Source: Terriglobales bacterium
Lineage (GTDB): Bacteria > Acidobacteriota > Terriglobia > Bryobacterales > Bryobacteraceae
Direction of reading: 5' to 3'
Length of the DNA: 64,000 nt
Assembly (NCBI GenBank): GCA_027485675.1
Contig: JAIXQP010000042.1
Location: 124,001-188,000 of the forward strand
Each line of letters opens with the position of its first letter. Position 1 is the stretch's first letter. This document shows, piece after piece, positions 41,051 through 50,706 of this stretch. A program made the position numbers and the translations under genes. The notes beneath the pieces are model-generated. The model searched no databases and was not told where the DNA came from. It was given only the letters and a program-made list of their open reading frames with translations.

Positions 41051-44000
41051 TTAGAAGATCAGCTTCAAAGCGAACTGCACGTAGCGCGGGTCAAACGTGT
41101 TGCCGACGCGGCCGAAGTTGCCGCTGGCGAGATTGATCTCGGGCTGCGTGAAGTTCGTTTTGTTGAACAGGTTGTAGAACTCGCTCCGGAACTGCAACCG
41201 GGCGGATTCGTTGATCACCGGCAGAGCGAAGCTCTTGGCGAGGACGAGGTCCGTCTGGTACAGCGGGAAGCCGTAGGCCACGTTCCGTCCCAGGTTGCCG
41301 AACGGGCTCGTCACCGGCGGAACCGCCAGGTTCGCGCGGTTGAAGTAGTTCGTGAAGCTGCGCTGGCCTTCTGGCGCAAGGACACCGATGGAGCCGTCGA
41401 TCACATTCGGCCGCAGAGCGACGTTGCCGAGGAAGTCCGGCTGACCGTCCGAGAGAATGCCCGAGGCGTCCGGATAGCGCAGGTTCAGCGGCAGGCCGCT
41501 CTGCGAGTTGATGATCGCGCTGGTCTGCCACCCGCCCACGATCGCGTCCAAGGCGGCGGGCAGGCTCGAGCCGAAGCGGCGGCCCTTGCCGTAGGGGATG
41601 TCGAGCACGAAGCTGGTCGAGTTGTTCCAGCGCTGGTCGAAGCTGCTGGCGCCCTTATCGTTGGCCACGTTCCGAATGTCCTGCGGATTCGGGCTACCGC
41701 CCACCGAGCCTTCGAGCACCTGGCCCACCGTGTCGATCGCCTTGCCGTAGGTGAACGAGTTCAGCAGCGTGATCCACTCGCCGCGGTGTTCAAACTTAAT
41801 CTGCAGCGAGTTGTAGTTCGAGAACGCGGAGGGCACAACGGCCGTGATGTTGTTGAAGCCCTGGAAAGGGCGGCGCGCCAGCAGGGTGCCGATCGTCGTC
41901 AGGCCCTGGCTGAGCTCCGCCTGCGTGATGGGACGCGCCTGGTTCAGGTCGCCGAGAACCGGCAGATGGTCGGCGCGGTTGCCGACGTAGGCCAGGTCGA
42001 GCAGCGTGTTCTTGAACAGCGTCCGCTGAATCGTGAAGTGCCAGTTCTGCACGTAGCCCCACGGGGTGTTACGGTCCATGTGCAGAATCACGTTCGATCC
42101 GGGGTTCACCGGGTAGCCCTGCTCGCGAGTCCGGAAGCAGTTCGAGAAGGCGTTGGCGACGCACAGATTGCCGAGCTGCGCCGGGCTGTTCTGCGCTGAG
42201 AAGCGCGTGACGAACGGAGCGTTCGTGCTGAGATACTCGGCCGATGCCATGCGGTTCCAGTAGTTCCAGCCGAAGCCGTAGCCGCCGCGGAGAACGGTCT
42301 TCGCATCCAACTGGTAGGCGGCGCCGAAGCGGGGGGCGAAGTTGTTCCAGGTCTGGCGCTGCAGCGTCCGGTTCTCGATGCCGTCGCCCGTCGCCACCAC
42401 CAGCCGGTTCTGCGCGGGGTCGAAGTTGGCGAGCCGGTTGTTGGCGTCGTAGGCCGGAGTGGTCATCTCATAGCGCAGGCCCATGTTGAGCGTCAGCTTC
42501 GGGTTGACCTTGAAGTCGTCCTGCAGATAGAACCAGTGCGCCTGCTGGCGTACCTCGGCTTCCACTTGCGTCGCGAACTGATACGAGCTGCGGGCGCCGA
42601 AGTAGAAGTCGGACAGAGAGTGGACCGTGTTGGCGTTGGCGCCGGCCAGCGCGCCGAGGTTCTGTCCGGGCAGCCGGGAGTAGAAGCCGCCGTAACCGTC
42701 AATGCCGTACAGCGGATTGGTGTCGTCCACCAGGATGTCCATGTAGAGCAGCTCGTAACCCATCTTCAGGTTGTGCCGGTTGCGGATCTTCGACAGGTTC
42801 AACCGCGAGTTGATCGTCGTGGGGAACTGCGCCTGCGGATTCGTCGACTGCCGGCCGAACCGGGGGAAGCCCTGAATATCCTGCGGCGTGATGCCGCCCT
42901 GAATGCGCGGACCTTCGGGCAAGCCCGTGATGCCGAACAGCTCCCGCATCGAAGGACCACCCACCTGCGCCGGCAAACGGTCCATGCCCAGCCGCGTCAC
43001 GGCGAAGCGGTACTCAAGCACCTCCGTCGGCGACTTGGTCCACGTCAAACCCGCGATCCCCTGCTGGTTAAACGTATCGAGGTTGCCCAGGTTGTTGCCG
43101 CCGGCGAAGCCGGTGATCAGGCCCGGAGCCTGAATGTTCTGGCGGCGGTGGGCGTAGCGGAAAAAGCTCGTCAGATTCGAGGAAATGGTGTGGTCGATCT
43201 TGATCGCGCCCTTGTCGTCAGTCAGCCGGTTCTGGTCGAAGTTGCCGAAGTTGGTGGCGATGCCGAGAGCACCGCCGCCTTCGCGGTTGGCCTGCGGCAG
43301 CTCCGCCAGAACGCGGCGGGCGAAGGGCGTCATCGGGATGGGCGATCCGGCGGGAAACACGGTGCCGGCTGCAATCGTGCGGCCCTGATCATCCCGGAAA
43401 GTGAAGGGGGCGCGAACATCGAGTGGCAGAATGCCGGCGCGCATCGTGGCCGTGGGCACCGAGGTCAGCGCGAACGGCGCAATGGACCAGCGCGAGCCCT
43501 CATAGTCAGCGAAGAAGAACGTCCGGTCTTTTACGATCGGTCCGCCCACCGCCACGCCGAACTGATTGCGCTTGTTGATCGGCTTCTGGTTCAACGTCGG
43601 CTTAAAGAAGCCCGTGGCGTTCAGCTTCTCGTTCTGCAGGAACTCCCACAAAGCCCCGTGGAAGCTGTTGGTGCCGGACTTCGATGCCACGTTCATCACC
43701 GCGCCGCCGGAGCGGCCAAACTCGGCGGAGTAGGCGTTCACGATCAGGCGGAACTCGGCCACCGAGTCCGGCGACGGCTGAATGGACTGGTTGGAGAAGC
43801 CCTGATTCGTGGTGCCGTAGAAGTTGTTATCGATACCGTCAAGCAGGAAGTTATTCCACACCGAGCGCAGGCCGTTGACGTTATACGAGCCTTCGCGGCG
43901 GAAGGCGATGGATCCCTGATTGCCGGACTGCGACTGCCGGACGCCCGGCGCAAGCAGCGCGAGATTGGCATAGGAGCGGCCTTGGAGCGGCAGTTCCACA

Positions 44001-44449
44001 ACCTGACGCGCGGCGATCACTTGGCCCTTCGAAGAGCTATCGGATTCGAGCAGCGGCGAGGTGGCCTGGACGTTCACGGTTTCACTCACCGTGCCAACCC
44101 GAAGCGAGAGGTCGACGCGTTGCCGCGCGTTCACCGTCAGAGAGACGTTCTCGGCCGTGGCGATGGCGAATCCCGCCTTCTCCGCCGTGACCTTGTAAGA
44201 GCCAATCCGCACCGAGGGGAAGACGTAGTCGCCCGACTCCCCGGTCTCGGTCGACAGGACGAGGCCGGTGTCGTTATTGCGCAGAGTCACCTTCGCGGAG
44301 GTAATCGAACCGCCCTTCTCGTCGCGGACCGAGCCCACGACGGCGGCGGAGTCGAACTGTCCGTACAGGGAACTCAGTAGTAAGCCCCCGATGAAACCAG
44401 CGCGTAACATTGCCATGATATTGGTGTAAATGGAAAATTCGGCTTTCAT
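41051..44449 (-). CDS. TonB-dependent receptor, Oar-like (fourth copy)
   Basis: 1132 aa. The ATG at 44449 is preceded by AAAGGA at a good distance; a hydrophobic signal sequence follows (MLRAGFIGGLLLSSLYGQ after a short basic lead). Regulatory-like domain at about 30-115 (GSVRDEKGGSITSAKVTL, TGESGDYVFPSVR). Plug at about 130-290 (ARQVVELPLQGRSYANLALL, FLLDGIDNNFYGT, RSGGAVMNVASKSGTNSFHG). The barrel ends FALKLIF. It is closest in style to the copy at 28357-31746, but paralogue relationships need an alignment. Substrate unknown. Followed by a hairpin terminator. Confidence 0.92.
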   Translation of the reverse strand: MKAEFSIYTNIMAMLRAGFIGGLLLSSLYGQFDSAAVVGSVRDEKGGSITSAKVTLRNNDTGLVLSTETGESGDYVFPSVRIGSYKVTAEKAGFAIATAENVSLTVNARQRVDLSLRVGTVSETVNVQATSPLLESDSSSKGQVIAARQVVELPLQGRSYANLALLAPGVRQSQSGNQGSIAFRREGSYNVNGLRSVWNNFLLDGIDNNFYGTTNQGFSNQSIQPSPDSVAEFRLIVNAYSAEFGRSGGAVMNVASKSGTNSFHGALWEFLQNEKLNATGFFKPTLNQKPINKRNQFGVAVGGPIVKDRTFFFADYEGSRWSIAPFALTSVPTATMRAGILPLDVRAPFTFRDDQGRTIAAGTVFPAGSPIPMTPFARRVLAELPQANREGGGALGIATNFGNFDQNRLTDDKGAIKIDHTISSNLTSFFRYAHRRQNIQAPGLITGFAGGNNLGNLDTFNQQGIAGLTWTKSPTEVLEYRFAVTRLGMDRLPAQVGGPSMRELFGITGLPEGPRIQGGITPQDIQGFPRFGRQSTNPQAQFPTTINSRLNLSKIRNRHNLKMGYELLYMDILVDDTNPLYGIDGYGGFYSRLPGQNLGALAGANANTVHSLSDFYFGARSSYQFATQVEAEVRQQAHWFYLQDDFKVNPKLTLNMGLRYEMTTPAYDANNRLANFDPAQNRLVVATGDGIENRTLQRQTWNNFAPRFGAAYQLDAKTVLRGGYGFGWNYWNRMASAEYLSTNAPFVTRFSAQNSPAQLGNLCVANAFSNCFRTREQGYPVNPGSNVILHMDRNTPWGYVQNWHFTIQRTLFKNTLLDLAYVGNRADHLPVLGDLNQARPITQAELSQGLTTIGTLLARRPFQGFNNITAVVPSAFSNYNSLQIKFEHRGEWITLLNSFTYGKAIDTVGQVLEGSVGGSPNPQDIRNVANDKGASSFDQRWNNSTSFVLDIPYGKGRRFGSSLPAALDAIVGGWQTSAIINSQSGLPLNLRYPDASGILSDGQPDFLGNVALRPNVIDGSIGVLAPEGQRSFTNYFNRANLAVPPVTSPFGNLGRNVAYGFPLYQTDLVLAKSFALPVINESARLQFRSEFYNLFNKTNFTQPEINLASGNFGRVGNTFDPRYVQFALKLIF

Positions 44450-44513
44450 TTAGATCCTTTTGCCAAGATGACAGAAGGAGCTAAAGAAGGCGTTAACTTT
44501 CAGTGAATGTTGG

Positions 44514-45041
44514 GTGACAGTAGGCTTGCGACCGCCGTCGGATGAGCAAGCGACCGAGGTGAAATTGGCCAAAGCGATGACAGCGATCCAAAAACGGGAC
44601 GCCGCCCGCGCCCCCGAAGTGAAGCATTTGCCCACCAGCCTAAGCCCGCTCTACCCCGCCGGGGCCATGCTCATCGCCTCGCCCCTGGCCGTCGCGGAGG
44701 TGGTGGAACAGATCCCGGAAGGCCGGGTAATGACCATGTCCCAACTCCGCGAGCACCTAGCCAACCACTTCGCCGCCGACTACACCTGCCCGATGACCAC
44801 CGGCATCTTCCTGCGCATTGCTGCCGAAGCCGCGCGCGAAGAGGGTGACGAAGGACGGCGAACGCCCTACTGGCGTGTCGTGCGAGACGACGGGAAACTG
44901 CTCGATAAGCTGCCCGGCGGCCCGGCCGCCCAAGCCCGGCTCCTGCTGGCCGAAGGCGTCGAGTGCCGGGCCGTCTCCGCGAAGACATGGCGCGTCGCCG
45001 GCCTTGAAGGCTACCGCTACGGCAGCGCCAGTTCGAGCTGA
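44514..45041 (+). CDS. Alkyltransferase-like (MGMT-fold) protein lacking the acceptor cysteine
   Basis: 175 aa from the GTG at 44514; GTG 44559 and ATG 44577 are possible shorter starts, and none has a strong ribosome-binding site. Residues about 50-160 follow the MGMT DNA-binding domain: VVEQIPEGRVMTMSQLREHL, then CPMTTGIFLRIAAEAA, then PYWRVVRDDGKL where true transferases have PCHRVV. Cys is replaced by Tyr and His by Trp, so alkyl transfer is not expected. Alkyltransferase-like proteins bind alkylated DNA and flag it for nucleotide excision repair, or have other roles. Its 3' end overlaps the convergent esterase gene by 25 bp. Confidence 0.75.
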   Translation: MTVGLRPPSDEQATEVKLAKAMTAIQKRDAARAPEVKHLPTSLSPLYPAGAMLIASPLAVAEVVEQIPEGRVMTMSQLREHLANHFAADYTCPMTTGIFLRIAAEAAREEGDEGRRTPYWRVVRDDGKLLDKLPGGPAAQARLLLAEGVECRAVSAKTWRVAGLEGYRYGSASSS

Positions 45042-47002
45042 TGCAGCGTATGCTCGTGCCGCTGGAAGGCCTGATAGAGCAACTCCCGGCCATACCGAAC
45101 ATCTGGCGTGTAATGAAAGCTCCACGACTCGCTATCGAGCACCACACGAGCCCGCGCCCCCCGCGGCGCCCCGGCCCGCCAACGGATCACGCTCGTCCGC
45201 TCCTGAGCGCTGGTCCATTCGCGTTGCTTGTCCTCCTGCAGATCGGCCACCTCCTCCACGTCCGCCGAACTCGTCCTAACCTTCGCCCGCCGCCAGTTGT
45301 TCTTATCGAACGGGTCCAACCCCTGCGGTAGCTTCACCCAGATCGTCGCGGTCTCCCCCGGCTCCAGAATGCCGTTGCCATTGCCGCTGCCTTCGGTCAC
45401 CGTGCGTTCCACCGCCGCGCCCCCGCCCTGGTTGCCCCTCTGCCGAAACACCGCAAAGGTCTTCGTGCGGCCGTCGAGAATCTCATAAGCCGGCGGCGCG
45501 GGCATCTCCTCCGGCTCAATCCAAAGCGGCACGGACTCCTTGTACGAGTGCCACTCGTCATAGACCACGGTGACCAGCACCCGCGCCCGGGTATACCCCT
45601 GCCGGCCCGCCGTGAAGCGCACCGAAAAGCGGTTACTCAAGTCCATCGCGGCCCCCGCCGCCAGAGCAGGAACCGCCGCCTCCCGCTGCAGAACCTCCAC
45701 CGTGGGATAGTCGCTCTCCAGCTTCACCTGCAGGTTCTGCTGAGGAACATTCCGCGGGTTGTAAAGCCGGATCGGCAGCGCCGCCGGCCGGCCGGGCGGT
45801 ACGCGCAGTACATCCTGACGAGTCACCGGCAACAACACCGGCGGCTCCGCCCCGCATCCGGGGCCGGCCAAGCTGAGTTCGTGCCCGGAGCCATCCACCG
45901 TGAATTGCAGCGCCCCATCGGCCCCGGCCACGAGACTCCGCCGCGTCGTACTGCCGCCGGCGAACGCATGGTCCAGCAGCACATAGCTCTTCCCCGCGGC
46001 ATACCGTGGCGGCGTGCGCACCGCGATCGTCCGCCGCGCCGGCGGCCCGTCCGGCGCCCATTGGCGCGTCGTCACCCGCAAACTGCATTGGGTCACCCGG
46101 TCCAGATACACCATCCCCGGCCCGGCCCCTTGCGCTTCCACCTCATAACCCCAAACGTTAAACCGCCGATAGGGATTGGCATGATGAAACTGCACCGGCA
46201 CGGTATCGAGAACCGGGTTCGCAAACGCGCGCCGGTGGAACGCGAAAGTCTCCTCAATCGACGTAGCCCAATGGCGGTGATACTCGTCGCGCCGATACTC
46301 AAAGTCCACCGGCGAAGCCGCGTAGGCATCGCGCGTCTCTTCGTGATACTGGCTGATGTAGTCGCCGCTCGCGTGAATCAGCCGCACCATCGTGTGCTGA
46401 TGGTTGGCGACATGATCCTTCGGCCGCCACAACTGCCGGGCGTCCGCATCGCCGGTGTAGAACTCCGGCCCCGGATTGAACGACGACGCGCTGCCGATCA
46501 GCTGCGGATACCGCGCGCTCAACCACAGACTCATAAAGCCGCCCATGCTCAGCCCGGAAGTCGCCCGGTGCCGCCGCCCGCTCAGCGTCCGGAAGCTCCC
46601 ATCCACGTGCGCCACGAGTTCGAGAAAGTTCAGTCCGAAATCGGTCTCGCCGCCATTCCTCCGCACGTCCCACGGCGAACCCCCGTAAAAGCCGGTGTAG
46701 TCCTTGGCCACGTAACCATCCACCGAAACCACAATCACCGGATTGGCGGCAACAAAGCGCGCGATCTTCGGAACCGTGTCCTGGCCCTGGTCGTAGTGCT
46801 CCAGAGTGAACCGGTCACTATGGCCGTGGAAGTAATAGATCACGGGATACCGCTCCGCCGAACCCTCATACCCGGGCGGCAGAAAGAGCCGGTAGTGCCG
46901 GTTCTCGCCGAAAACCTTCGACGCATACGTGCGATCGGTGAACGCCTGCGACTGCGCCCAGACCGTCGCCGCCGCGGCAACCGCCAGGACGCAGAGTCTC
47001 AT
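45017..47002 (-). CDS. Secreted esterase (esterase-D/enterochelin-esterase type) with C-terminal beta domains
   Basis: 661 aa from the ATG at 47002, which has AAGGAA at 7 nt; upstream TTG codons in frame are weaker. Signal peptide MRLCVLAVAAAATVWAQS. The alpha/beta-hydrolase domain spans about 25-290: YPVIYYFHGHSD, nucleophile Ser152 in GLSMGG, and a His near YHRHWA. The second half holds beta-sandwich-like segments without enzyme motifs, with a DPFDKNNWRRAKVRT stretch. Family members act on carbohydrate esters or siderophores. Last gene of the DUF1549/DUF1501 operon, 14 bp after DUF1501. Confidence 0.8.
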   Translation of the reverse strand: MRLCVLAVAAAATVWAQSQAFTDRTYASKVFGENRHYRLFLPPGYEGSAERYPVIYYFHGHSDRFTLEHYDQGQDTVPKIARFVAANPVIVVSVDGYVAKDYTGFYGGSPWDVRRNGGETDFGLNFLELVAHVDGSFRTLSGRRHRATSGLSMGGFMSLWLSARYPQLIGSASSFNPGPEFYTGDADARQLWRPKDHVANHQHTMVRLIHASGDYISQYHEETRDAYAASPVDFEYRRDEYHRHWATSIEETFAFHRRAFANPVLDTVPVQFHHANPYRRFNVWGYEVEAQGAGPGMVYLDRVTQCSLRVTTRQWAPDGPPARRTIAVRTPPRYAAGKSYVLLDHAFAGGSTTRRSLVAGADGALQFTVDGSGHELSLAGPGCGAEPPVLLPVTRQDVLRVPPGRPAALPIRLYNPRNVPQQNLQVKLESDYPTVEVLQREAAVPALAAGAAMDLSNRFSVRFTAGRQGYTRARVLVTVVYDEWHSYKESVPLWIEPEEMPAPPAYEILDGRTKTFAVFRQRGNQGGGAAVERTVTEGSGNGNGILEPGETATIWVKLPQGLDPFDKNNWRRAKVRTSSADVEEVADLQEDKQREWTSAQERTSVIRWRAGAPRGARARVVLDSESWSFHYTPDVRYGRELLYQAFQRHEHTLHQLELALP

Positions 47003-47016
47003 CAACAAGTTCCTTC

Positions 47017-48297
47017 CTACGCCAGCAACTGCTTCACCAGCTTGCCATCGTTGATGATCTTCGCCGGCCGGCCGATGGGCGTCTGGTACTCGTGGCTCGC
47101 GTCGACCCCGAGGATATGGTAGAACGTGTGCAATAAATCCTCCGGCTCCACCGGAAGATCCGTAACTTCCGTGGCCGTCTTATCAGTTGCGCCCAGCACG
47201 CGTCCGCCGGTCATCCCCGCGCCGGACAGCACAATCGACCACGCCTTGTTGTGATGGTCGCGTCCCGCATCGGCGTTAATCTTCGGCGTCCGCCCGAACT
47301 CGCCCATGCCGATAACCAGCGTCGAATCCAACATCCCCCGCTCATGGAGATCCGTCACCAGCGCGGCGTACGCCTTATCAAACTCCGGCAGCAACACCTT
47401 CTTGCAGATGTTGAAATTGTCGCCGTGGGTATCGTAGTTCAGCCATCCCTTGGCTACCGTGACGAACCGGACGCCGTTCTCGACCAATCGCCGCGCCAGC
47501 AGAGCGCCCTGGCCCACCGGCGTCCGGCCGTAGCGCTCGCGCAGCGCCTCCGGCTCGGATTGAATATCGAAAGCCTTCTTCGCCGTCGGCGAACTCAGCA
47601 GGTCGTACGCCTTCTTTGAGAACTCGTCGAGCGCCGCGAAATCCGGGCTCGCCTCCACGCTGCGGAACTTCGCGTCCATCTGCTGCACCAGAAAGCGGCG
47701 ATTGCCGACGCGCGCCCAATCCACGTCCACCGGCAGCGTCAGATCCCGCACCTGGTAACCCGTCGCGTTCGGGTCGCCCGCGATGAAGGGATTATGCGCG
47801 CCGCCCAGGTAGCCGGCGCCGTAGGAAGGAAACGTGTTCGGCACCGCGACGTAGGGCGGCAATCCGTTCTTCGGTCCCAACTGCTTCGAAATCACGCTGC
47901 CCATCGACGGAAACTCGAGCGTCGGCAGCGGCAGGTAACCCGTCAGCAGATAGTTGATGGCGCGTTCGTGGTTGTTCTCCTTCGAGCGGAGCGAACGCAG
48001 CACCGTCACCTTGTCCATCATCTTCGCCATCTCCGGCAGATGCTCGCAGATGTGCAGGCCGGGCACGTTGGTCGGGATCGGTTTGAACTCGCCCCGGATC
48101 TCCGCCGGCGCGTCCGGCTTCATGTCGAACGTGTCGAGCTGCGGCGAACCGCCACTCTGCCACAGCAGAATGCAGCTGATCTCCTTCTTCTGCGCGGCGC
48201 GGAGCGCGTTGGCCATCGAAAGGCCGCCGACGCCGAGCGAACCGATGCGCAGGAAGTCGCGGCGTCCAAAGATGTCGGTCTGGTTCGTGATTTTCAT
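47017..48297 (-). CDS. DUF1501 family protein, Tat-type signal
   Basis: 426 aa. N-terminus has a twin-arginine motif (GRRDFLRIG) and a hydrophobic stretch, as usual for DUF1501. The body follows the sulfatase-like/alkaline-phosphatase-type core: CILLWQSGGSPQLDTFDM, LPEMAKMMDKVTVLRSL, NHERAINYLLTG, VIGMGEFGRTPKINADAGRDHHNKAW and the DLPVEPEDLLHTFYHILG tail. In Planctomycetota and Acidobacteriota the gene is regularly paired with DUF1549/DUF1553, as here. The exact function is unknown. It lies 15 bp downstream of that gene. Confidence 0.9.
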   Translation of the reverse strand: MKITNQTDIFGRRDFLRIGSLGVGGLSMANALRAAQKKEISCILLWQSGGSPQLDTFDMKPDAPAEIRGEFKPIPTNVPGLHICEHLPEMAKMMDKVTVLRSLRSKENNHERAINYLLTGYLPLPTLEFPSMGSVISKQLGPKNGLPPYVAVPNTFPSYGAGYLGGAHNPFIAGDPNATGYQVRDLTLPVDVDWARVGNRRFLVQQMDAKFRSVEASPDFAALDEFSKKAYDLLSSPTAKKAFDIQSEPEALRERYGRTPVGQGALLARRLVENGVRFVTVAKGWLNYDTHGDNFNICKKVLLPEFDKAYAALVTDLHERGMLDSTLVIGMGEFGRTPKINADAGRDHHNKAWSIVLSGAGMTGGRVLGATDKTATEVTDLPVEPEDLLHTFYHILGVDASHEYQTPIGRPAKIINDGKLVKQLLA

Positions 48298-48312
48298 CGT
48301 ATTGCTCCGGCC

Positions 48313-50706
48313 CTAGTGATTGTAGAGAAACTCTTTCGTGTTGAGAAGCGCCCACAGAACGTCCTCGGCGCCTTGCCGCCGATCCTTGGCCTTCCTGATG
48401 GCGTTGCGGGCCGCAGCGAGCTCTTCTGCATCTGGGAACCGGGTCAACGTCCGCAGGTAGAGCTCCTCCACCAGCGCCCCGTCGTCCGCGTACTGCTGCA
48501 GCGCGTACGTGACATAGCCGCTCCGGTCCGTCACCTTCCGGTGCGCGGTGTCCCCGCCAATCATGTGCAGCGCCTGGTTCAGCGTGGGTTCGTTCTTGCG
48601 TTCGCAAACGAGCTGGCGGGACGGCCGGTCGAACACTTCGAGGAAGTAGCTTTCGATCTCCGGCTCCGGCAGTGCCGCGGCCCGCGTACCGGGGTACATC
48701 GCGCGGAACTTCTCGGGCACAGCCGTCGCGAGCGAAATCGAATCCAGCAGCGGCTCAGCACTCAACCGCTTCGGGTAGTAGCGGGAGTACGCCATCGTAT
48801 CTTCCTTGTTCCCGGGGACCGGCACCGACGAGAGCTGGTAAGCGCTCGACATCGTGATGGTCTTGATCAGGTGATGGATATCGAAGTTGTGCGCCGCGAA
48901 GTCCTTGGCCAGCGCGTCCAGCAGCGGCTCGTTCGACGGAGGATTCGTCACCCGGAAATCGTCCACGGGCTCAACGAAACCGCGGCCGAAGAACATGCGC
49001 CACATGCGGTTCACCATCGCGCGGGCGAAGTAGGGGTTGTCCTTCGCCGTCACCCATTCAGCCAGAAGTTCGCGCCGGTCCGCCAATCCCTCGGTGGCCA
49101 ACTGCGGGCCGTCGAGCGCCTTCGGCAGGTAGACCTTCTTCGTCTCCGGATGCTGGAACTGGCGGGGGAAGTCGACAAACAGGGCCCGCTCGTTGTTCCG
49201 CGGGCCGCCGCCCTTGTAGCGCACCTGCGAGAAGAACGCCGCCATCCCCGCAAAGTCGCTCTGCTTCCATCGTTCGAGCGGATGATTATGGCAACGCGCG
49301 CAACCAATCGAAACGCCCAGGAAGAGCTGGCTCGTCTTCTCCGCCAGGTCGAGCTCCTTCTTCATAATCGGGTAGTAGTTGGTCGCCGGCGCCTCGTACA
49401 TGTTGCCGCTCGAAACCAGCAGCGAGCGGACGAACTGATCGTACGGCACGTTGGCGCGGAACTGCTTCTGCAGATACTCCGTGAAGGCGTAAGGGCCTTT
49501 GTTATAGATCTGCTGTTTCGTGTTATCCAGGTGGTCGCCCCAGTACATCGCCCAGTATTCGGCGTACTCCGGCCGCCGCAGCAGTTGATCCACCACCTTC
49601 GACCGCTTCGCCGGATCCTGGCTCGCGAGGAACGCCCGCGCCTCGGCCGAGGTCGGAATGGTGCCCAGGATGTCCAGCGAAACGCGCCGCAGGAACGTCG
49701 CGTCGTCGGCCGGAGCCGACGGCGGAATCTGCAGCCGCTTCAGCTTCGCGTTGATGTGCTCGTCGATCAGGTTGCTCACCGGCAGCAGCGGAACGTTCCG
49801 CTGCTCAATCACGACGGCCACCTTGGCCACTCCGGCCACGCCGGGGCCGCGCACCACAATCGCGGTTTCGCCGCCGCGTTCGGCCTTCACGATGCCGGCC
49901 GCGTTGATCGACGCAATCGAATCGTTGTTGGTGGAGAACTTCACGAGATGAGTGACGTCGGCCTCCGCGCCGTCGTCAAACCGGGCCGTCACCAGCAGCT
50001 TCCGCGTCGCCTCCCGGCCAGTGAGCGTCAGCAGTTCCGGGGTGACGCGCAGGGCGGTCATCTTCCGTTCGTGCTTCATGTCGCGGGGCGCGCCGTCGCG
50101 CAGCCAGGCGAGCAGCGCCTGATAGTCCGGCGATTTGGCCGAAAACAGCTTGCCGCCGCCGTGCGGCGTGGGGCCCATGGTCGGCTTCAGCAGCAGCAGG
50201 CTCTTCTCCGGCTCCGTGCGATTCACGCGGCGGCCATCGTGCGCCTTGGCGATCATGTCGTAGTCCGGCTCCGGCTCAAAGCCGAAGAGCGAAAGCTTAA
50301 AGCCGTTCTTGCCGTTCAGCGCGCCGTGGCAGGAGCCGCCGTTGCAGCCATACTTGGTCAGAATCGGCAGGATGTCGCCGGCGAAGCTACGGGGAATCGG
50401 CGCCTCGGCGCGTTGCACCAGCGCCGTGGTCGTAGCGGTCTGTCCCTGCCACGTCACCCGGATGGGGCTGCCTCCATTGGTGAGCGCGGTAACCATCCCC
50501 TGCGGATCGACACTCGCGGCCTTGCCGCTGGCCGCGAACGCGGCTTCGGCAGTCACCTCCTTCGCCGTCCCGTCCGGATACTCGGCGGTGACGACCAGAC
50601 GCTGCTTCGATCCCTGGCCGAACAGCAACGGGTTCTCCGGCGTGATCTTCAGCTTGGCGGGAGCAGCCAGAAGGGTGACGGCAAAAAGTCCGGTGAGGAA
50701 ACGCAT
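48313..50706 (-). CDS. PSCyt1-DUF1549-DUF1553 protein (planctomycete-type cytochrome cassette)
   Basis: 797 aa with signal peptide MRFLTGLFAVTLLAAPAK. Residues about 20-100 resemble an Ig-like (BIG2) domain (TAEYPDGTAKEVTAEAAF). Then KYGCNGGSCHGALNGKNGF, the PSCyt1 haem-type motif with CNGGSCH. A second Ig-like part follows (VTARFDDGAEADVTHLV), then DUF1549 at about 310-520 (FLRRVSLDILGTIPTSAEARAFL, GCARCHNHPLERW) and DUF1553 to the end (FVEPVDDFRVTNPPSNEPLLD). CARCH is a second haem-like motif. Overlaps the upstream PPC-domain gene by 1 bp and co-occurs with DUF1501. Redox or polysaccharide roles have been proposed for the cassette but not shown. Confidence 0.9.
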   Translation of the reverse strand: MRFLTGLFAVTLLAAPAKLKITPENPLLFGQGSKQRLVVTAEYPDGTAKEVTAEAAFAASGKAASVDPQGMVTALTNGGSPIRVTWQGQTATTTALVQRAEAPIPRSFAGDILPILTKYGCNGGSCHGALNGKNGFKLSLFGFEPEPDYDMIAKAHDGRRVNRTEPEKSLLLLKPTMGPTPHGGGKLFSAKSPDYQALLAWLRDGAPRDMKHERKMTALRVTPELLTLTGREATRKLLVTARFDDGAEADVTHLVKFSTNNDSIASINAAGIVKAERGGETAIVVRGPGVAGVAKVAVVIEQRNVPLLPVSNLIDEHINAKLKRLQIPPSAPADDATFLRRVSLDILGTIPTSAEARAFLASQDPAKRSKVVDQLLRRPEYAEYWAMYWGDHLDNTKQQIYNKGPYAFTEYLQKQFRANVPYDQFVRSLLVSSGNMYEAPATNYYPIMKKELDLAEKTSQLFLGVSIGCARCHNHPLERWKQSDFAGMAAFFSQVRYKGGGPRNNERALFVDFPRQFQHPETKKVYLPKALDGPQLATEGLADRRELLAEWVTAKDNPYFARAMVNRMWRMFFGRGFVEPVDDFRVTNPPSNEPLLDALAKDFAAHNFDIHHLIKTITMSSAYQLSSVPVPGNKEDTMAYSRYYPKRLSAEPLLDSISLATAVPEKFRAMYPGTRAAALPEPEIESYFLEVFDRPSRQLVCERKNEPTLNQALHMIGGDTAHRKVTDRSGYVTYALQQYADDGALVEELYLRTLTRFPDAEELAAARNAIRKAKDRRQGAEDVLWALLNTKEFLYNH

